The notes beneath the pieces were generated by a model, which saw only the letters and a list, made by a program, of their open reading frames with translations, was not told the DNA's origin and did not search any database. The translations under genes were made by a program, and so were the position numbers. 64,000 nucleotides of DNA, from assembly GCF_000406965.1 (NCBI RefSeq), contig NZ_KE136364.1:426678-490677 (forward strand), given 5' to 3'. Position 1 is the stretch's first letter, and every line of letters begins with the position of its first letter. This DNA is from Enterococcus avium ATCC 14025 (GTDB lineage: Bacteria; Bacillota; Bacilli; Lactobacillales; Enterococcaceae). Positions 1-8,809 of this stretch are shown one piece after another.

Positions 1-306
1 CAAAATCAAGGGCAACGTCCAGCACAAGGCAATGCAAACAATGCGCAGCGTCAAAATCAAGGGCAACGTCCAGCACAAGGCAATACAAACAATGCACAGC
101 GTCAAAATCAAGGGCAACGCCCAGCACAAAGCAATACAAACAATGCGCAGCGTCAAAACCAAGGGCAACGCCCATCACAAAGCAATACAAACAATGCGCA
201 GCGTCAAAATCAAGGACAGCGCCCAACACAAGGCAACGCAAATAATGCGCAACGCCAAAACCAAGGACAGCGTTCAGCACAAAATAGTCAAGGAGCGCGA
301 CCAAAT
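1..306 (+). repeat. 51-bp tandem repeats coding the IF-2 linker
   Basis: A 51-bp unit begins at 1, 52, 103, 154, 205 and 256, with the last copy degenerating. Each unit codes 17 residues of the QNQGQRPAQ...NNAQR type. Copies differ mostly at Ala/Ser/Thr and Arg-codon third positions. The array starts before the window, so the copy number is unknown. Confidence 0.95.
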
Positions 307-2283
307 CAAAATGGCTCAAATCAGGGCCAACGTTCGAACCAAGGCGGATCAACGCAAGGCGGCAACCAAAATCGCAACAAAAACAATTATGGCAACCAAA
401 ACCGTAACAATAATTTTGGCGGCAATCAAAATCGCAATAAAAACAAATTCAATAAAAAAGGTAAAAAAGGTAGACAGCAACAAAGTAATAAGCCTGCTGT
501 TCCACCACGTAAATTCCGCGAATTGCCAGAAGTATTGGAATATACAGAAGGCATGAACGTAGCAGACATCGCGAAGAAGATTCATCGCGAACCAGCTGAG
601 ATCATCAAAAAATTATTTATGATGGGAGTTATGGTCAATCAAAACCAACCATTAGATAAAGATACAATTGAACTGTTAGCTACGGATTATGGAATTGAAC
701 CACAAGAAAAAGTAACTATTGATATAGCTGATATTGATCGATTCTTCGATGCAGAAGATGTAAACGAAGAAAATTTAGTTTCTCGTCCACCAGTCGTAAC
801 TATTATGGGGCACGTTGACCATGGTAAAACGACGTTACTAGATACCTTGCGTCATTCTCGCGTAACAAGCGGAGAAGCAGGTGGAATCACACAGCATATT
901 GGTGCATATCAAATTGATATTGACGGCAAACCGATTACTTTCTTGGATACACCAGGGCATGCTGCCTTTACAAGTATGCGTGCGCGTGGAGCAAGTATCA
1001 CAGATATTACTATTTTAGTCGTAGCAGCTGATGATGGTGTAATGCCGCAAACAATCGAAGCAATCAACCATGCCAAAGCAGCGAAAGTACCAATTATTGT
1101 AGCAGTTAATAAGGTTGATAAACCTGGTGCCAATCCACAACATGTAATGCAAGAATTAAGTGAGTATGAACTGATTCCTGAAGCATGGGGCGGTGATACA
1201 ATTTTTGTTGAAATTTCAGCAAAATTCAATCAAAATATCGACGAACTATTAGAAATGATTCTATTGGTTGCTGAAGTAGAAGACTTGAAAGCTGATCCAA
1301 CGCAACACGGAATCGGAACAGTTATCGAAGCTCGCTTAGATAAAGGAAAAGGACCTGTAGCAACATTATTGGTTCAACAAGGTACGATGAGAGTCGGCGA
1401 CCCAATCGTTGTTGGGAACACATATGGTCGTGTTCGTGTTATGACGAATGATATTGGCCGTCGTGAAAAATCTGCTGGACCAGCGACACCAGTAGAAATT
1501 ACTGGGTTGAATGATGTACCTCAAGCTGGGGATCGTTTTGCGATCTTTGAAGATGAAAAAACAGCTCGTGCAGCCGGTGAAGAACGGGCAAAACGTGCGT
1601 TGCTTGAACATCGCAGTGCAAGTGCTCGTGTAACATTGGACAACCTATTTGAATCTCTTAAAGAGGGCGAATTGAAGGAAGTCAATGTAATCATCAAAGC
1701 CGATGTGCAAGGATCTGCCGAAGCATTAGCAGCTTCATTGAAAAAAATTGATGTTGAAGGTGTGCGTGTGAAGATCGTTCACTCAGCTGTAGGTGCTATC
1801 AATGAAAGTGATGTTACCCTGGCAGCAGCAAGTAATGCGATCATTATCGGGTTTAATGTTCGTCCTACACCACAAGCAAAACAGCAAGCTTCAACCGAAG
1901 AAGTTGACATTCGTCTACACCGAATTATCTATAAAGCAATCGAAGAAATCGAGACAGCGATGAAAGGTATGCTTGATCCTGAATACGAAGAAAAGATTAC
2001 TGGTCAAATGACTGTACGCGAAACGTATAAAGTTTCTAAGGTTGGTACAATCGCAGGATGTTACGTTAACGAAGGATCTATCCAACGTGATAGCGGTGTG
2101 CGTATTATTCGTGATGGAATCGTAATTCTCGAGGGCAAACTTGCCAGCTTGAAACGTTTCAAAGATGATGTGAAAGAAGTTAAAATGGGTTATGAATGTG
2201 GTGCTATGATCGAAAACTTTAATGATATTAAAGTTGATGATGTGATCGAAGGATTCATTATGGAAGAAATCAAGCCTAAATAG
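1..2283 (+). CDS. infB: Translation initiation factor IF-2 (5' end outside window)
   Basis: IF-2 brings initiator fMet-tRNA to the ribosome and hydrolyses GTP on subunit joining. The frame is open from base 1, so the true start lies upstream; 760 codons are visible. The first hundred or so codons are a Gln/Asn/Arg-rich linker made of a 17-residue unit ([17 protein letters not shown]-like). Then come a basic Lys/Arg stretch, an IF2_N domain (from MNVADIAKK), and the G domain with GHVDHGKT (G1), DTPGH (G3) and NKVDK (G4), followed by domains II to IV ending at a TAG. The ATG at 523 is internal, not the start. rbfA follows 119 bp downstream, the usual Firmicutes nusA-infB-rbfA order. Identification is certain; only the missing 5' end is unknown. 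Confidence 0.98.
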   Translation, partial: QNQGQRPAQGNANNAQRQNQGQRPAQGNTNNAQRQNQGQRPAQSNTNNAQRQNQGQRPSQSNTNNAQRQNQGQRPTQGNANNAQRQNQGQRSAQNSQGARPNQNGSNQGQRSNQGGSTQGGNQNRNKNNYGNQNRNNNFGGNQNRNKNKFNKKGKKGRQQQSNKPAVPPRKFRELPEVLEYTEGMNVADIAKKIHREPAEIIKKLFMMGVMVNQNQPLDKDTIELLATDYGIEPQEKVTIDIADIDRFFDAEDVNEENLVSRPPVVTIMGHVDHGKTTLLDTLRHSRVTSGEAGGITQHIGAYQIDIDGKPITFLDTPGHAAFTSMRARGASITDITILVVAADDGVMPQTIEAINHAKAAKVPIIVAVNKVDKPGANPQHVMQELSEYELIPEAWGGDTIFVEISAKFNQNIDELLEMILLVAEVEDLKADPTQHGIGTVIEARLDKGKGPVATLLVQQGTMRVGDPIVVGNTYGRVRVMTNDIGRREKSAGPATPVEITGLNDVPQAGDRFAIFEDEKTARAAGEERAKRALLEHRSASARVTLDNLFESLKEGELKEVNVIIKADVQGSAEALAASLKKIDVEGVRVKIVHSAVGAINESDVTLAAASNAIIIGFNVRPTPQAKQQASTEEVDIRLHRIIYKAIEEIETAMKGMLDPEYEEKITGQMTVRETYKVSKVGTIAGCYVNEGSIQRDSGVRIIRDGIVILEGKLASLKRFKDDVKEVKMGYECGAMIENFNDIKVDDVIEGFIMEEIKPK

Positions 2284-2291
2284 TATTACAA

Positions 2292-2325
2292 TTCCACTTC
2301 CTACTGATAAATGTAGGAAGTGGAA
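2292..2325 (+). other. Strong hairpin between infB and rbfA, no U-tract
   Basis: Arms TTCCACTTCCTAC (2292-2304) and GTAGGAAGTGGAA (2313-2325) pair perfectly over 13 bp around an 8-nt loop. The bases after it are CAGTATCTG, so it lacks the T run of an intrinsic terminator. It may be an mRNA stabiliser or a processing site. Confidence 0.75.
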
Positions 2326-2402
2326 CAGTATCTGCTGAAATTTCATCCATTATTCGTGACTATTAAAATTTTAGTTAGTGGAAATAGAAGGAGGCAGTCG
2401 TT

Positions 2403-2750
2403 ATGCCAAATTATCGTGACCGTCGTCTGGCTCAAGAAATTTTGAAGGAAGTCAATGACATCTTACGAAAAAAAGTTCGTGATCCACGCGTTCAAGACGT
2501 GAACATTACAGATGTTCACGTGACTGGAGACTTGCAACAAGCGACGATTTATTACAGTTTGTTATCTGATAAAGCATCAGATAAAGAAAAGGCACAAGAA
2601 GGTTTGAACAAAGCACGGGGATTGGTTCGGCGCGAACTAGGCCATGCTTTGTCAATCTACAAGACACCAGAATTGTTTTTTGAATTGGATGAATCAGTTG
2701 AATATGGCTCTAAGATTGATCAAATGATCCGCGACTTAAATAAAGAATAA
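2403..2750 (+). CDS. rbfA: Ribosome-binding factor A
   Basis: RbfA is a small KH-fold protein that binds 16S rRNA near its 5' helix and helps late 30S maturation, especially at low temperature. The 115-residue product has the usual length and the family pattern: basic start ([11 protein letters not shown]), a central [16 protein letters not shown] strand region and the C-terminal [12 protein letters not shown] segment. The start is an ATG preceded by GGAGGCAG. It follows infB across a structured 119-bp gap and is closed by a terminator at 2758, so it is probably the last gene of the nusA-infB operon. Confidence 0.97.
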   Translation: MPNYRDRRLAQEILKEVNDILRKKVRDPRVQDVNITDVHVTGDLQQATIYYSLLSDKASDKEKAQEGLNKARGLVRRELGHALSIYKTPELFFELDESVEYGSKIDQMIRDLNKE

Positions 2751-2757
2751 ATTTGTT

Positions 2758-2788
2758 AGAACCTGAGATTTTTTTCAGGTTCTTTTTT
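2758..2788 (+). terminator. Intrinsic terminator after rbfA
   Basis: Stem AGAACCTGA / TCAGGTTCT followed by TTTTTT, directly behind the rbfA stop codon. Confidence 0.9.
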
Positions 2789-2872
2789 GCATTATTGAGT
2801 AAATCCTGTTAAAGTGTATGCAGTTTGTAAATAATCCTTTTGCTGGATATTTTCAAGGAGGCAGAGTCTAGA

Positions 2873-3163
2873 ATGACCACGGAATTTGAAGAACGGATGA
2901 AGGAACTCCATAAGGAATTTGAAAACTTAAGTCCAGAAGAACGCAAAGCCGTTAAACAAAAAATAAAAAGAATTAATGTTTTAACCTCTCGTAAATTAGA
3001 GCGGATGAAACATGATTTACTGCGTATGGAAACCAAGCGTGCACAGCTTTCGTTAGATGGCGAATCACAAGAATTGTCCGAATTGGAAGATCGGATTATT
3101 AATAAGAAAAGAGAGTTCTTAAAATTATTATTTAAGGCAAAAGAAAATTGTTCCAAGAGGTGA
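2873..3163 (+). CDS. Small coiled-coil protein of unknown function
   Basis: A 96-residue, highly charged protein, predicted almost entirely helical from its Glu/Lys/Arg/Leu heptad-like pattern (for example EERMKELHKEFENLSPEE). I do not recognise a family. The start is the ATG at 2873, because AAGGAGG lies 11 bases upstream; an upstream TTG at 2840 has no such site. The stop lies 4 bp before the antiporter start at 3168, so the two genes are probably co-transcribed and this may be a cytosolic partner or regulator of the antiporter, which is inference only. There is no signal peptide or membrane segment. Confidence 0.8.
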   Translation: MTTEFEERMKELHKEFENLSPEERKAVKQKIKRINVLTSRKLERMKHDLLRMETKRAQLSLDGESQELSELEDRIINKKREFLKLLFKAKENCSKR

Positions 3164-3167
3164 GTGA

Positions 3168-5249
3168 ATGGGCCTAATTGAGATTATCATCATTTTAGCC
3201 ATTGCCATTACCTTGTCGAATGTTTTAGCAAAAGTTTTCCCGTCTTTCCCGATTTTTATGATCCAGATTATCCTCGGCATTATCCTCGGACTTACGGAAG
3301 TTGGTAGCTCGATCAATTTTGAACCAGAGGTATTTCTTGTAATGATTATTGCCCCGCTTTTGTTTCGTGAAGGGGAAACTGCTGATATCCCTTCAATCTT
3401 GAAGCATTTTGGCTTAATATTGCTGCTGGCTTTTGGCGGCGTCATCTTTACATTATTTGGATTGGGATTTGTTCTGCATAGTATTTTGCCAGCGATTCCA
3501 TTGGCTGCTTGTTTGGCTTTTGGGGCTTCCTTGGGTCCAACCGATGCAGTAGCAGTTAGTTCGTTAGCAAAGCGCTTAAATATTCCTGAATCAGTCATGC
3601 ACGTTTTAGAAGGGGAAGGATTAATCAACGATGCAACAGGTGTTACAGCCTTTCAGTTTGCCGTAGCCGCATTGCTAACCGGACAATTTTCGGCAGCTGA
3701 TGCTTCGATATCCTTGCTCGAATCAAGCGTTGTAGGTGTACTGGTTGGTCTAGTGATCATTTGGGTCAAAAATGAAGTCATAAAAATTATTGAGCGAATC
3801 TCTGCACAAGATGTGTCGGCGTATCTGCTGATTGAATTAATACTTCCATTCGTCGCTTATTTTATTGCTGAATTGTTTCATGCGTCAGGAATTATCGCAG
3901 CGGTTGTGACGGGTGTATTGCAGGCCACCGGCTTCCGTCGTGTAAATCTATTTGAGGCACAGCTTTCCAATGTAACTGAAAGCTCGTGGAGTACGATTAG
4001 CTTTATGTTGAATGCATTGGTTTTCATTTTTTTGGGAATTGAACTTTCTCAAGTTTTTTCTCCTGTGTGGAATAGTCGAAATTATTCCAATGTGCATTTG
4101 TTAGGGATTGTATTATTATTGACAGCCTTACTATTTGTTTTACGCTTTTTATTCGTTAGCGGCTATTACATTGTGACTCAAGGCTGGAAGAAAAATCATG
4201 AACAGCTGAGAGACCGCTTGCTGTTAACCTTTGGTGGTGTCAAAGGAACAGTTAGTATCGCAACTATTTTTATTTTACCAACAACGATCAATGGATTGGA
4301 GTTTCCTGAGAGATCTTTACTGCTGTTTATCACCGCCTGTGTGACTTTTCTAACATTGATTATCGGAATGATTTTATTACCAATCTTATCTGAAGGTGAA
4401 GTGGTACCGCCAACTGATCCTAAACGAATGTTAATTTTACGGGAAGTAATTAGCGAGCTTTACGAAGATTTGGATAATAAAAAATTGAATGAAAAAGAAC
4501 GCTTTGCACTGCTTGCGGTGATCGCAAATTATCAAGGAAGAATCCAAACGCTCTTCAATAATTCGATGCCGGAAAGTGCGCAACAAGAATTTCAAGAAAT
4601 CCAAGCGTTGATTATTTCAGTTGAACGAGATGGATTAGATGAAAGTTTTAGAAGACATCAGATCAATTCAGGTGCGTATCGGTTGTATTCTCGTTTCATT
4701 TCAAATGTGTCTGAGTCAGTGACAAAACAGATGCTGTCATTGCTTAGCTTTTGGTTAATTTTTGTACGGCGGATTATTCGTATTATCATGCATCCAAAAA
4801 TGTTTTGGGAACGTCGGCAAAAGCGTAAAGAGACGGTTGATAACGAAGATATTTCAACTCTTAGAAAAATCTTTATTCGCAATAGTGAAGCTATTTTGGA
4901 TAGTTTGGAAAATCTACGGGATGTTTATGATGAGGACTTGATTGATTTCTTTGTGGATGAACGAAAAAATTTGATGAATCAGGTCAGTGGACATGGTTTA
5001 TTTGGTACTTATTTGATTCAGCAAGATCCACTTTATGCGAAAGAATTGATACGCGGATTTTATTTAGAGAGAAAGATTATTGATAAATATGAAGTAAGCG
5101 AAGATATCACCAATTTTTCAGCAAATAATTATCGTGATCAAGTTAATCAATTAGAGTCTTACGCTATGCAGCAGCGATCAGAACCAAGTATTTCATTTGT
5201 GATCAGTCGACAACGACAAAAGAAAAAAGCAAAAGAAAAGAAATATTAA
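3168..5249 (+). CDS. Na+/H+ antiporter, CPA1 (NhaP/YjcE) family
   Basis: This is a cation:proton antiporter that expels Na+ (and perhaps K+ or Li+) in exchange for protons. The 693-residue protein has about 12 hydrophobic segments in residues 1-410, including the CPA1 signature around GASLGPTDAVAVSS, with the ion-binding Asp, and EGEGLINDATGV. A long hydrophilic C-terminal domain (about residues 420-693) is typical of CPA1 members and is likely regulatory. The ATG follows a GAGGTGAG-like ribosome site. It is preceded by a small coiled-coil gene with a 4-bp gap and followed by a short terminator overlapping the stop codon. Confidence 0.93.
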   Translation: MGLIEIIIILAIAITLSNVLAKVFPSFPIFMIQIILGIILGLTEVGSSINFEPEVFLVMIIAPLLFREGETADIPSILKHFGLILLLAFGGVIFTLFGLGFVLHSILPAIPLAACLAFGASLGPTDAVAVSSLAKRLNIPESVMHVLEGEGLINDATGVTAFQFAVAALLTGQFSAADASISLLESSVVGVLVGLVIIWVKNEVIKIIERISAQDVSAYLLIELILPFVAYFIAELFHASGIIAAVVTGVLQATGFRRVNLFEAQLSNVTESSWSTISFMLNALVFIFLGIELSQVFSPVWNSRNYSNVHLLGIVLLLTALLFVLRFLFVSGYYIVTQGWKKNHEQLRDRLLLTFGGVKGTVSIATIFILPTTINGLEFPERSLLLFITACVTFLTLIIGMILLPILSEGEVVPPTDPKRMLILREVISELYEDLDNKKLNEKERFALLAVIANYQGRIQTLFNNSMPESAQQEFQEIQALIISVERDGLDESFRRHQINSGAYRLYSRFISNVSESVTKQMLSLLSFWLIFVRRIIRIIMHPKMFWERRQKRKETVDNEDISTLRKIFIRNSEAILDSLENLRDVYDEDLIDFFVDERKNLMNQVSGHGLFGTYLIQQDPLYAKELIRGFYLERKIIDKYEVSEDITNFSANNYRDQVNQLESYAMQQRSEPSISFVISRQRQKKKAKEKKY

Positions 5250-5271
5250 CCGTCAACTTGGCGGTTTTTTC
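5248..5271 (+). terminator. Intrinsic terminator after the antiporter gene
   Basis: Short stem ACCGTC-AACTT-GGCGGT followed by TTTTTT; it starts within the stop codon. Confidence 0.75.
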
Positions 5272-5341
5272 TTTGGCATTAATAAAAGATCAGGTAAATA
5301 TCTTCAGAGAGTTGGCTGGTTATTTCTTAGATTAGCTATGC

Positions 5342-5347
5342 TATAAT
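5342..5347 (+). promoter_or_regulatory. -10 element upstream of truB
   Basis: A perfect TATAAT 38 bp before the truB start. No convincing -35 lies at 17 bp; a weak TTATTT is present at about 16 bp. Confidence 0.5.
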
Positions 5348-5384
5348 GGGAGCGTTGATTATAAATAGAAATGAGGAAACAGCG

Positions 5385-6326
5385 ATGGACGGTATCTTGC
5401 CGTTATGGAAAGAGCGCGGCATGACAAGTCATGACTGTGTCTTTAAATTACGAAAAATTTTACAAACAAAAAAGGTTGGTCATGGGGGAACTTTGGATCC
5501 TGACGTCGATGGGGTATTACCTATCTGTATTGGTAAGGGAACCAAGGTGATCGAATATTTACAAGATAGTGGGAAAATTTATGAAGGTGAGATTACGTTG
5601 GGCTTTTCTACAACTACAGAAGATCGCAGTGGTGAAATAGTAGAGAAAAAAGCAGTAGACCGCCCTTTAACTGAAGCTGAAATTGATCGAGTAATGGCTG
5701 CTTTTATCGGGAAAATCAAGCAGATACCACCAATGTATTCAGCGGTTAAAGTCAACGGGAAAAGATTGTATGAGTATGCGCGTGCTGGTGAAACGGTAGA
5801 TCGCCCTGAACGGGAAGCGGAGATTGAGAGTTTTAAACGTACGACTGCTCCGATTTATAATGAAGAAGCAAAAACTCAGAGTTGGAGATTTCAAGTTACT
5901 TGCGGGAAAGGTACTTATGTACGGACCTTGGCTGTTGATCTTGGGGCAAAGCTAGACTATCCTGCTCATATGTCCGAACTTACTCGTTTAGTCAGCGGCG
6001 GTTTTTCAGTGGGACAGGCAGTCACATTGTCGCAAGTTAGCGAATTGATGGAAAAAGGTCAGATCAATCAAGCATTGCAACCGATTGAAGAGGCAATGAA
6101 GGAATTTCCGCGAATTGACTTAACAGATGCTGCTTGGCAAAAGGTAAAAAATGGACAAGTTCTATCTATGAAATCTTTTGGAATCAAAAAGATGCCAGCT
6201 GATCTGATCGCATTTTTTTATCAAGGAAAATTAGTTAGTCTTTACGGACAACACCCAGAAAAAAACTGGCTTTTGAAACCAAGCAAAGTAATTCGAAACG
6301 AGATTGCTCAAGTTCCTCAGGCTTAG
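5385..6326 (+). CDS. truB: tRNA pseudouridine-55 synthase
   Basis: TruB isomerises U55 in the T-loop of nearly all tRNAs. The 313-residue product starts with MDGILPLWKERGMTSHD and holds the catalytic motif GGTLDPDVDGVLP, whose second Asp-containing segment corresponds to the family G-x-LDxxAxG loop, then MYSAVKVNGKRLYEYAR and the GTYVRTLAVDLG motif; a PUA-like C-terminal region follows. The open frame begins at 5346, but the ATG at 5385 is preferred because GAGGAAA precedes it and alignments of the family begin there. ribF follows, the classic truB-ribF pairing. Confidence 0.96.
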   Translation: MDGILPLWKERGMTSHDCVFKLRKILQTKKVGHGGTLDPDVDGVLPICIGKGTKVIEYLQDSGKIYEGEITLGFSTTTEDRSGEIVEKKAVDRPLTEAEIDRVMAAFIGKIKQIPPMYSAVKVNGKRLYEYARAGETVDRPEREAEIESFKRTTAPIYNEEAKTQSWRFQVTCGKGTYVRTLAVDLGAKLDYPAHMSELTRLVSGGFSVGQAVTLSQVSELMEKGQINQALQPIEEAMKEFPRIDLTDAAWQKVKNGQVLSMKSFGIKKMPADLIAFFYQGKLVSLYGQHPEKNWLLKPSKVIRNEIAQVPQA

Positions 6327-6334
6327 TAGCTGAG

Positions 6335-6364
6335 GAAAAATAAATACAATAATATGAATTAGGA
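6335..6364 (+). repeat. 30-bp direct repeat, copy 1 (truB-ribF gap)
   Basis: Identical over 30 bases to 6483-6512 (starts GAAAAATAAATACAATAATA). The two copies flank a 118-bp spacer. Copy 2 carries the ribF ribosome-binding site; copy 1 ends in AGGATG instead of AGGAGG. Confidence 0.95.
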
Positions 6365-6482
6365 TGTCAATCCAACTTTTGGCAGTGATTAAAGAGGAAA
6401 AGCCCAATCTGATTACGATTAGGAAAAATGTATGTATAGTTGGATGATATACGGCATGAAAATCAGACTTATTTTTCTTCAA

Positions 6483-6512
6483 GAAAAATAAATACAATAA
6501 TATGAATTAGGA
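6483..6512 (+). repeat. 30-bp direct repeat, copy 2, includes ribF RBS region
   Basis: Second copy of the repeat at 6335; it runs directly into GGAGG before the ribF ATG, so the duplication has placed two near-identical leader segments before this gene. Confidence 0.95.
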
Positions 6513-6522
6513 GGCACACTAA

Positions 6523-7467
6523 ATGGAAATTGTTAAATTACGGCATCCATATAAATCAGAGGAAATTCCTGTTGGAGATTGTGTGTTGGTGTTAGGATTT
6601 TTTGATGGTGTTCATCGTGGTCATCAAGAAGTCATCAATACTGGTAAAAAAATTGCGAAAGAAAAAAATTTAAAATTAGCTGTGATGACGTTTAATCAGC
6701 ATCCGGCAATTGTTTTTCAACAAGTACAGAGCAAGCCGATTCAATATCTTTCGACTTTGAAGCAGAAAGAAGAACGGATGTCCGAGCTGGGTGTTGATTT
6801 GTTATACGAGGTAGCCTTCACATCTTCGTTCGCTGCGTTAAGTCCTCAAGAGTTTGTCGATCAATACATCGTAGGGCTACACGCAAAAGTGGCAGTCTCA
6901 GGTTTTGATTACAATTTTGGAAAAGACCAAACGGCTGATGCCGAAAACTTACCTAACTATGCGAAAGAGCGCTTTGAGGTAGTAATTGTTGCTAAAAAAA
7001 CAGAAGAACACGAGACTGAAAAAATTAGTTCTTCGCGAATTCGCCGGTTATTGTCTGAGGGGCGTCTAGACGAGGCCAATCATTTACTTGGCTATATTTA
7101 TGAGATTAGCGGAACGGTGATTCATGGCGAAGCACGGGGTCGAAAACTTGGTTATCCGACAGCCAACATCCAAGTACCCGATGATATGAAATTGCCAAAA
7201 GAAGGCGTTTATGTCAATGAAATTCAAATTGGCGATCAATGGTATCCAGCGATGGGCTCGATAGGTCATAATGATACTTTTGGAACCAATCGTATGTTGA
7301 CAGTTGAGATCAATATTTTAGACTTTAATGAAGAAATTTATGGTGAAAAAGTTAAGGTACGTTGGTATCATATGTTGCGGGGACAAGTAGCTTTTGAATC
7401 CGTTGAAGGATTGATTCAGCAGCTTGAGATAGACGAAAAGGCCACCAGAGAATATTTTAAGGGTTAA
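6523..7467 (+). CDS. ribF: Bifunctional riboflavin kinase / FAD synthetase
   Basis: RibF phosphorylates riboflavin to FMN and adenylylates FMN to FAD. The 314-residue product has the N-terminal nucleotidyltransferase domain (about residues 15-185) with GFFDGVHRGHQ, FNQHPA and the SSSRIRRLL motif, and the C-terminal kinase domain (about 190-310) with GRKLGYPTANI, the family PTAN signature. RBS GGAGG lies 9 bases before the ATG. It sits behind truB across a 196-bp gap containing the 30-bp direct repeats and ends in a terminator. Confidence 0.97.
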   Translation: MEIVKLRHPYKSEEIPVGDCVLVLGFFDGVHRGHQEVINTGKKIAKEKNLKLAVMTFNQHPAIVFQQVQSKPIQYLSTLKQKEERMSELGVDLLYEVAFTSSFAALSPQEFVDQYIVGLHAKVAVSGFDYNFGKDQTADAENLPNYAKERFEVVIVAKKTEEHETEKISSSRIRRLLSEGRLDEANHLLGYIYEISGTVIHGEARGRKLGYPTANIQVPDDMKLPKEGVYVNEIQIGDQWYPAMGSIGHNDTFGTNRMLTVEINILDFNEEIYGEKVKVRWYHMLRGQVAFESVEGLIQQLEIDEKATREYFKG

Positions 7468-7473
7468 GTAAGT

Positions 7474-7502
7474 AGGACATTCAAAAATGAGTGTCCTTTT
7501 TT
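7474..7502 (+). terminator. Intrinsic terminator after ribF
   Basis: Stem AGGACA-TTC / GAG-TGTCCT with an AAAA loop and a following T7 run. Confidence 0.85.
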
Positions 7503-7618
7503 GTTTCCACCATTTATAGTTAACGTTTTTTTATTAGAGAATAGCAATCTATTAAATTGTGTAAATTCTAGTATTTTGATGGTTATTTGTTAGTATAAAA
7601 TAAAAAGGAGTTTTTTTG

Positions 7619-8017
7619 ATGGAAAATTCTTGGTATATTCGCCCTTATCAAGAGGAGGATGCAGAGGATTTATTTAAAATGATGGAAAAGGAGTCTGATT
7701 GGACAGATTATTGTAATGGTGAAGGGAAGAAAAAATACGCGCGAGTTTTATTGACATCAATAACTTATTTACTTTTTGAGAAAGAAAAGATTTGTGGGTA
7801 TGTTCGTTGCCGAGAAGATGATGGTTTTGGCGTATATGTTTATGATTTATTAGTAGATGCTGATTGTCGTGGAAAGAGCTATGGTCGCTTTTTAATGGAG
7901 CAAGCCTGCAAAGATTTCCCTGAACAAACGGTATATGTTATGAGCGATGTTGATCCCTATTACGAAAAGCAAGGTTATCAAAAAGAGGGAACGATTTTCA
8001 TAGTAAGGCCGCAATAA
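7619..8017 (+). CDS. GNAT-family N-acetyltransferase
   Basis: A 132-residue GNAT-fold acyltransferase; the acceptor substrate cannot be told. The acetyl-CoA-binding region is seen as LLVDADCRGKSYGRFLMEQA (the R/Q-x-x-G-x-G/A loop) followed by a C-terminal YEKQGYQKEG strand-helix typical of the fold. AAGGAG lies 8 bases before the ATG at 7619; a TTG at 7616 is the only alternative. It stands alone between the ribF terminator and the MerR-type promoter of the next operon. Confidence 0.85.
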   Translation: MENSWYIRPYQEEDAEDLFKMMEKESDWTDYCNGEGKKKYARVLLTSITYLLFEKEKICGYVRCREDDGFGVYVYDLLVDADCRGKSYGRFLMEQACKDFPEQTVYVMSDVDPYYEKQGYQKEGTIFIVRPQ

Positions 8018-8032
8018 AAGTATGAAAAGCTG

Positions 8033-8063
8033 TTGACTCTCCCTTAACAGGAGACAGTATTCT
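8033..8063 (+). promoter_or_regulatory. MerR-type promoter with 19-bp spacer
   Basis: -35 TTGACT (8033-8038) and -10 TATTCT (8058-8063) are separated by 19 bp, the over-long spacing that MerR activators correct by DNA distortion. A dyad TCTCC-N7-GGAGA lies centrally in the spacer. The operon it drives encodes a MerR regulator as its third gene, which supports autogenous control. Confidence 0.85.
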
Positions 8064-8086
8064 GTTAATGAAAGGGGAGGATCATC

Positions 8087-8809
8087 GTGAGTGTAGCTAT
8101 TACAGCTGATCAATTAACTAAAGAAATCAAAGGTAGGAAAATCGTCAACCAACTCTCCTTCACCATCAATAAGGGTGAAGTTTTTGGTTTATTGGGGCCA
8201 AATGGAGCGGGGAAAACGACCACTATTGAAACACTGTTGGGTATTAAACGGCCTGATTATGGATCAGCAAAAATTTTAGGATTAGATCCACGTAAGCGAA
8301 GACGAGAAGTTTTCGAAAAAGTTGGAGTTCAGCTGCAATCTTCCAGCTATCAAAATAATATTCACGTGAATGAGCTATGTCGAGAATTGGCTAGTTTATA
8401 TCAAAAACCTAGAGATTACCGTGAGTTGTTGAGATTGTTTAAATTAGAGAAGTTTAAAAAGCAACCTGTTGAGAAGCTTTCAGGCGGAGAAAAACAAAAG
8501 CTCTCGATCGTGTTAGCCTTGATTCCTGATCCAGAGATTATTTTCTTGGACGAGTTAACGACTGGATTAGATACGGAGGCACGCAGAACGGTTTGGCAGA
8601 CTTTGCTAAAATTAAAGAAGACCAATTTAACAATCTTTTTGACGACGCATTATATGGAAGAAGCTGAAATTCTATGTGATCGTATTTGCCTCATTAAGAA
8701 TGGCAGCATTGTCGTTGAAGGAAGTATTCCAGAATTATTGGCGGAGAGTTCTCAGAGTAATTTAGAAGACGCGTATCTTTGGTTTGTAGGGGAGGACGAA
8801 GATGAATAA
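8087..8809 (+). CDS. ABC transporter ATP-binding protein (ABC-2 type exporter)
   Basis: The ATPase subunit of a two-component exporter. In its 240 residues are Walker A GPNGAGKTT, signature LSGGEKQK, Walker B IIFLDE and the H-loop TTHYME. The GTG start is preceded by GGGGAGG. The gene overlaps the following membrane subunit by 8 bp (translational coupling) and is controlled by the MerR-type promoter at 8033. Together with the permease and the BmrR-like regulator it is probably a drug or lipophilic-cation exporter, although the substrate is inference. Confidence 0.92.
   Translation: MSVAITADQLTKEIKGRKIVNQLSFTINKGEVFGLLGPNGAGKTTTIETLLGIKRPDYGSAKILGLDPRKRRREVFEKVGVQLQSSSYQNNIHVNELCRELASLYQKPRDYRELLRLFKLEKFKKQPVEKLSGGEKQKLSIVLALIPDPEIIFLDELTTGLDTEARRTVWQTLLKLKKTNLTIFLTTHYMEEAEILCDRICLIKNGSIVVEGSIPELLAESSQSNLEDAYLWFVGEDEDE

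Noticed and set aside
32-556. Long open frame in frame 2 over the infB repeats
   Set aside because: It is a shadow: the 51-bp repeat is open in more than one frame. The in-frame continuation of infB from base 1 explains the region, and the alternative protein is pure repeat.
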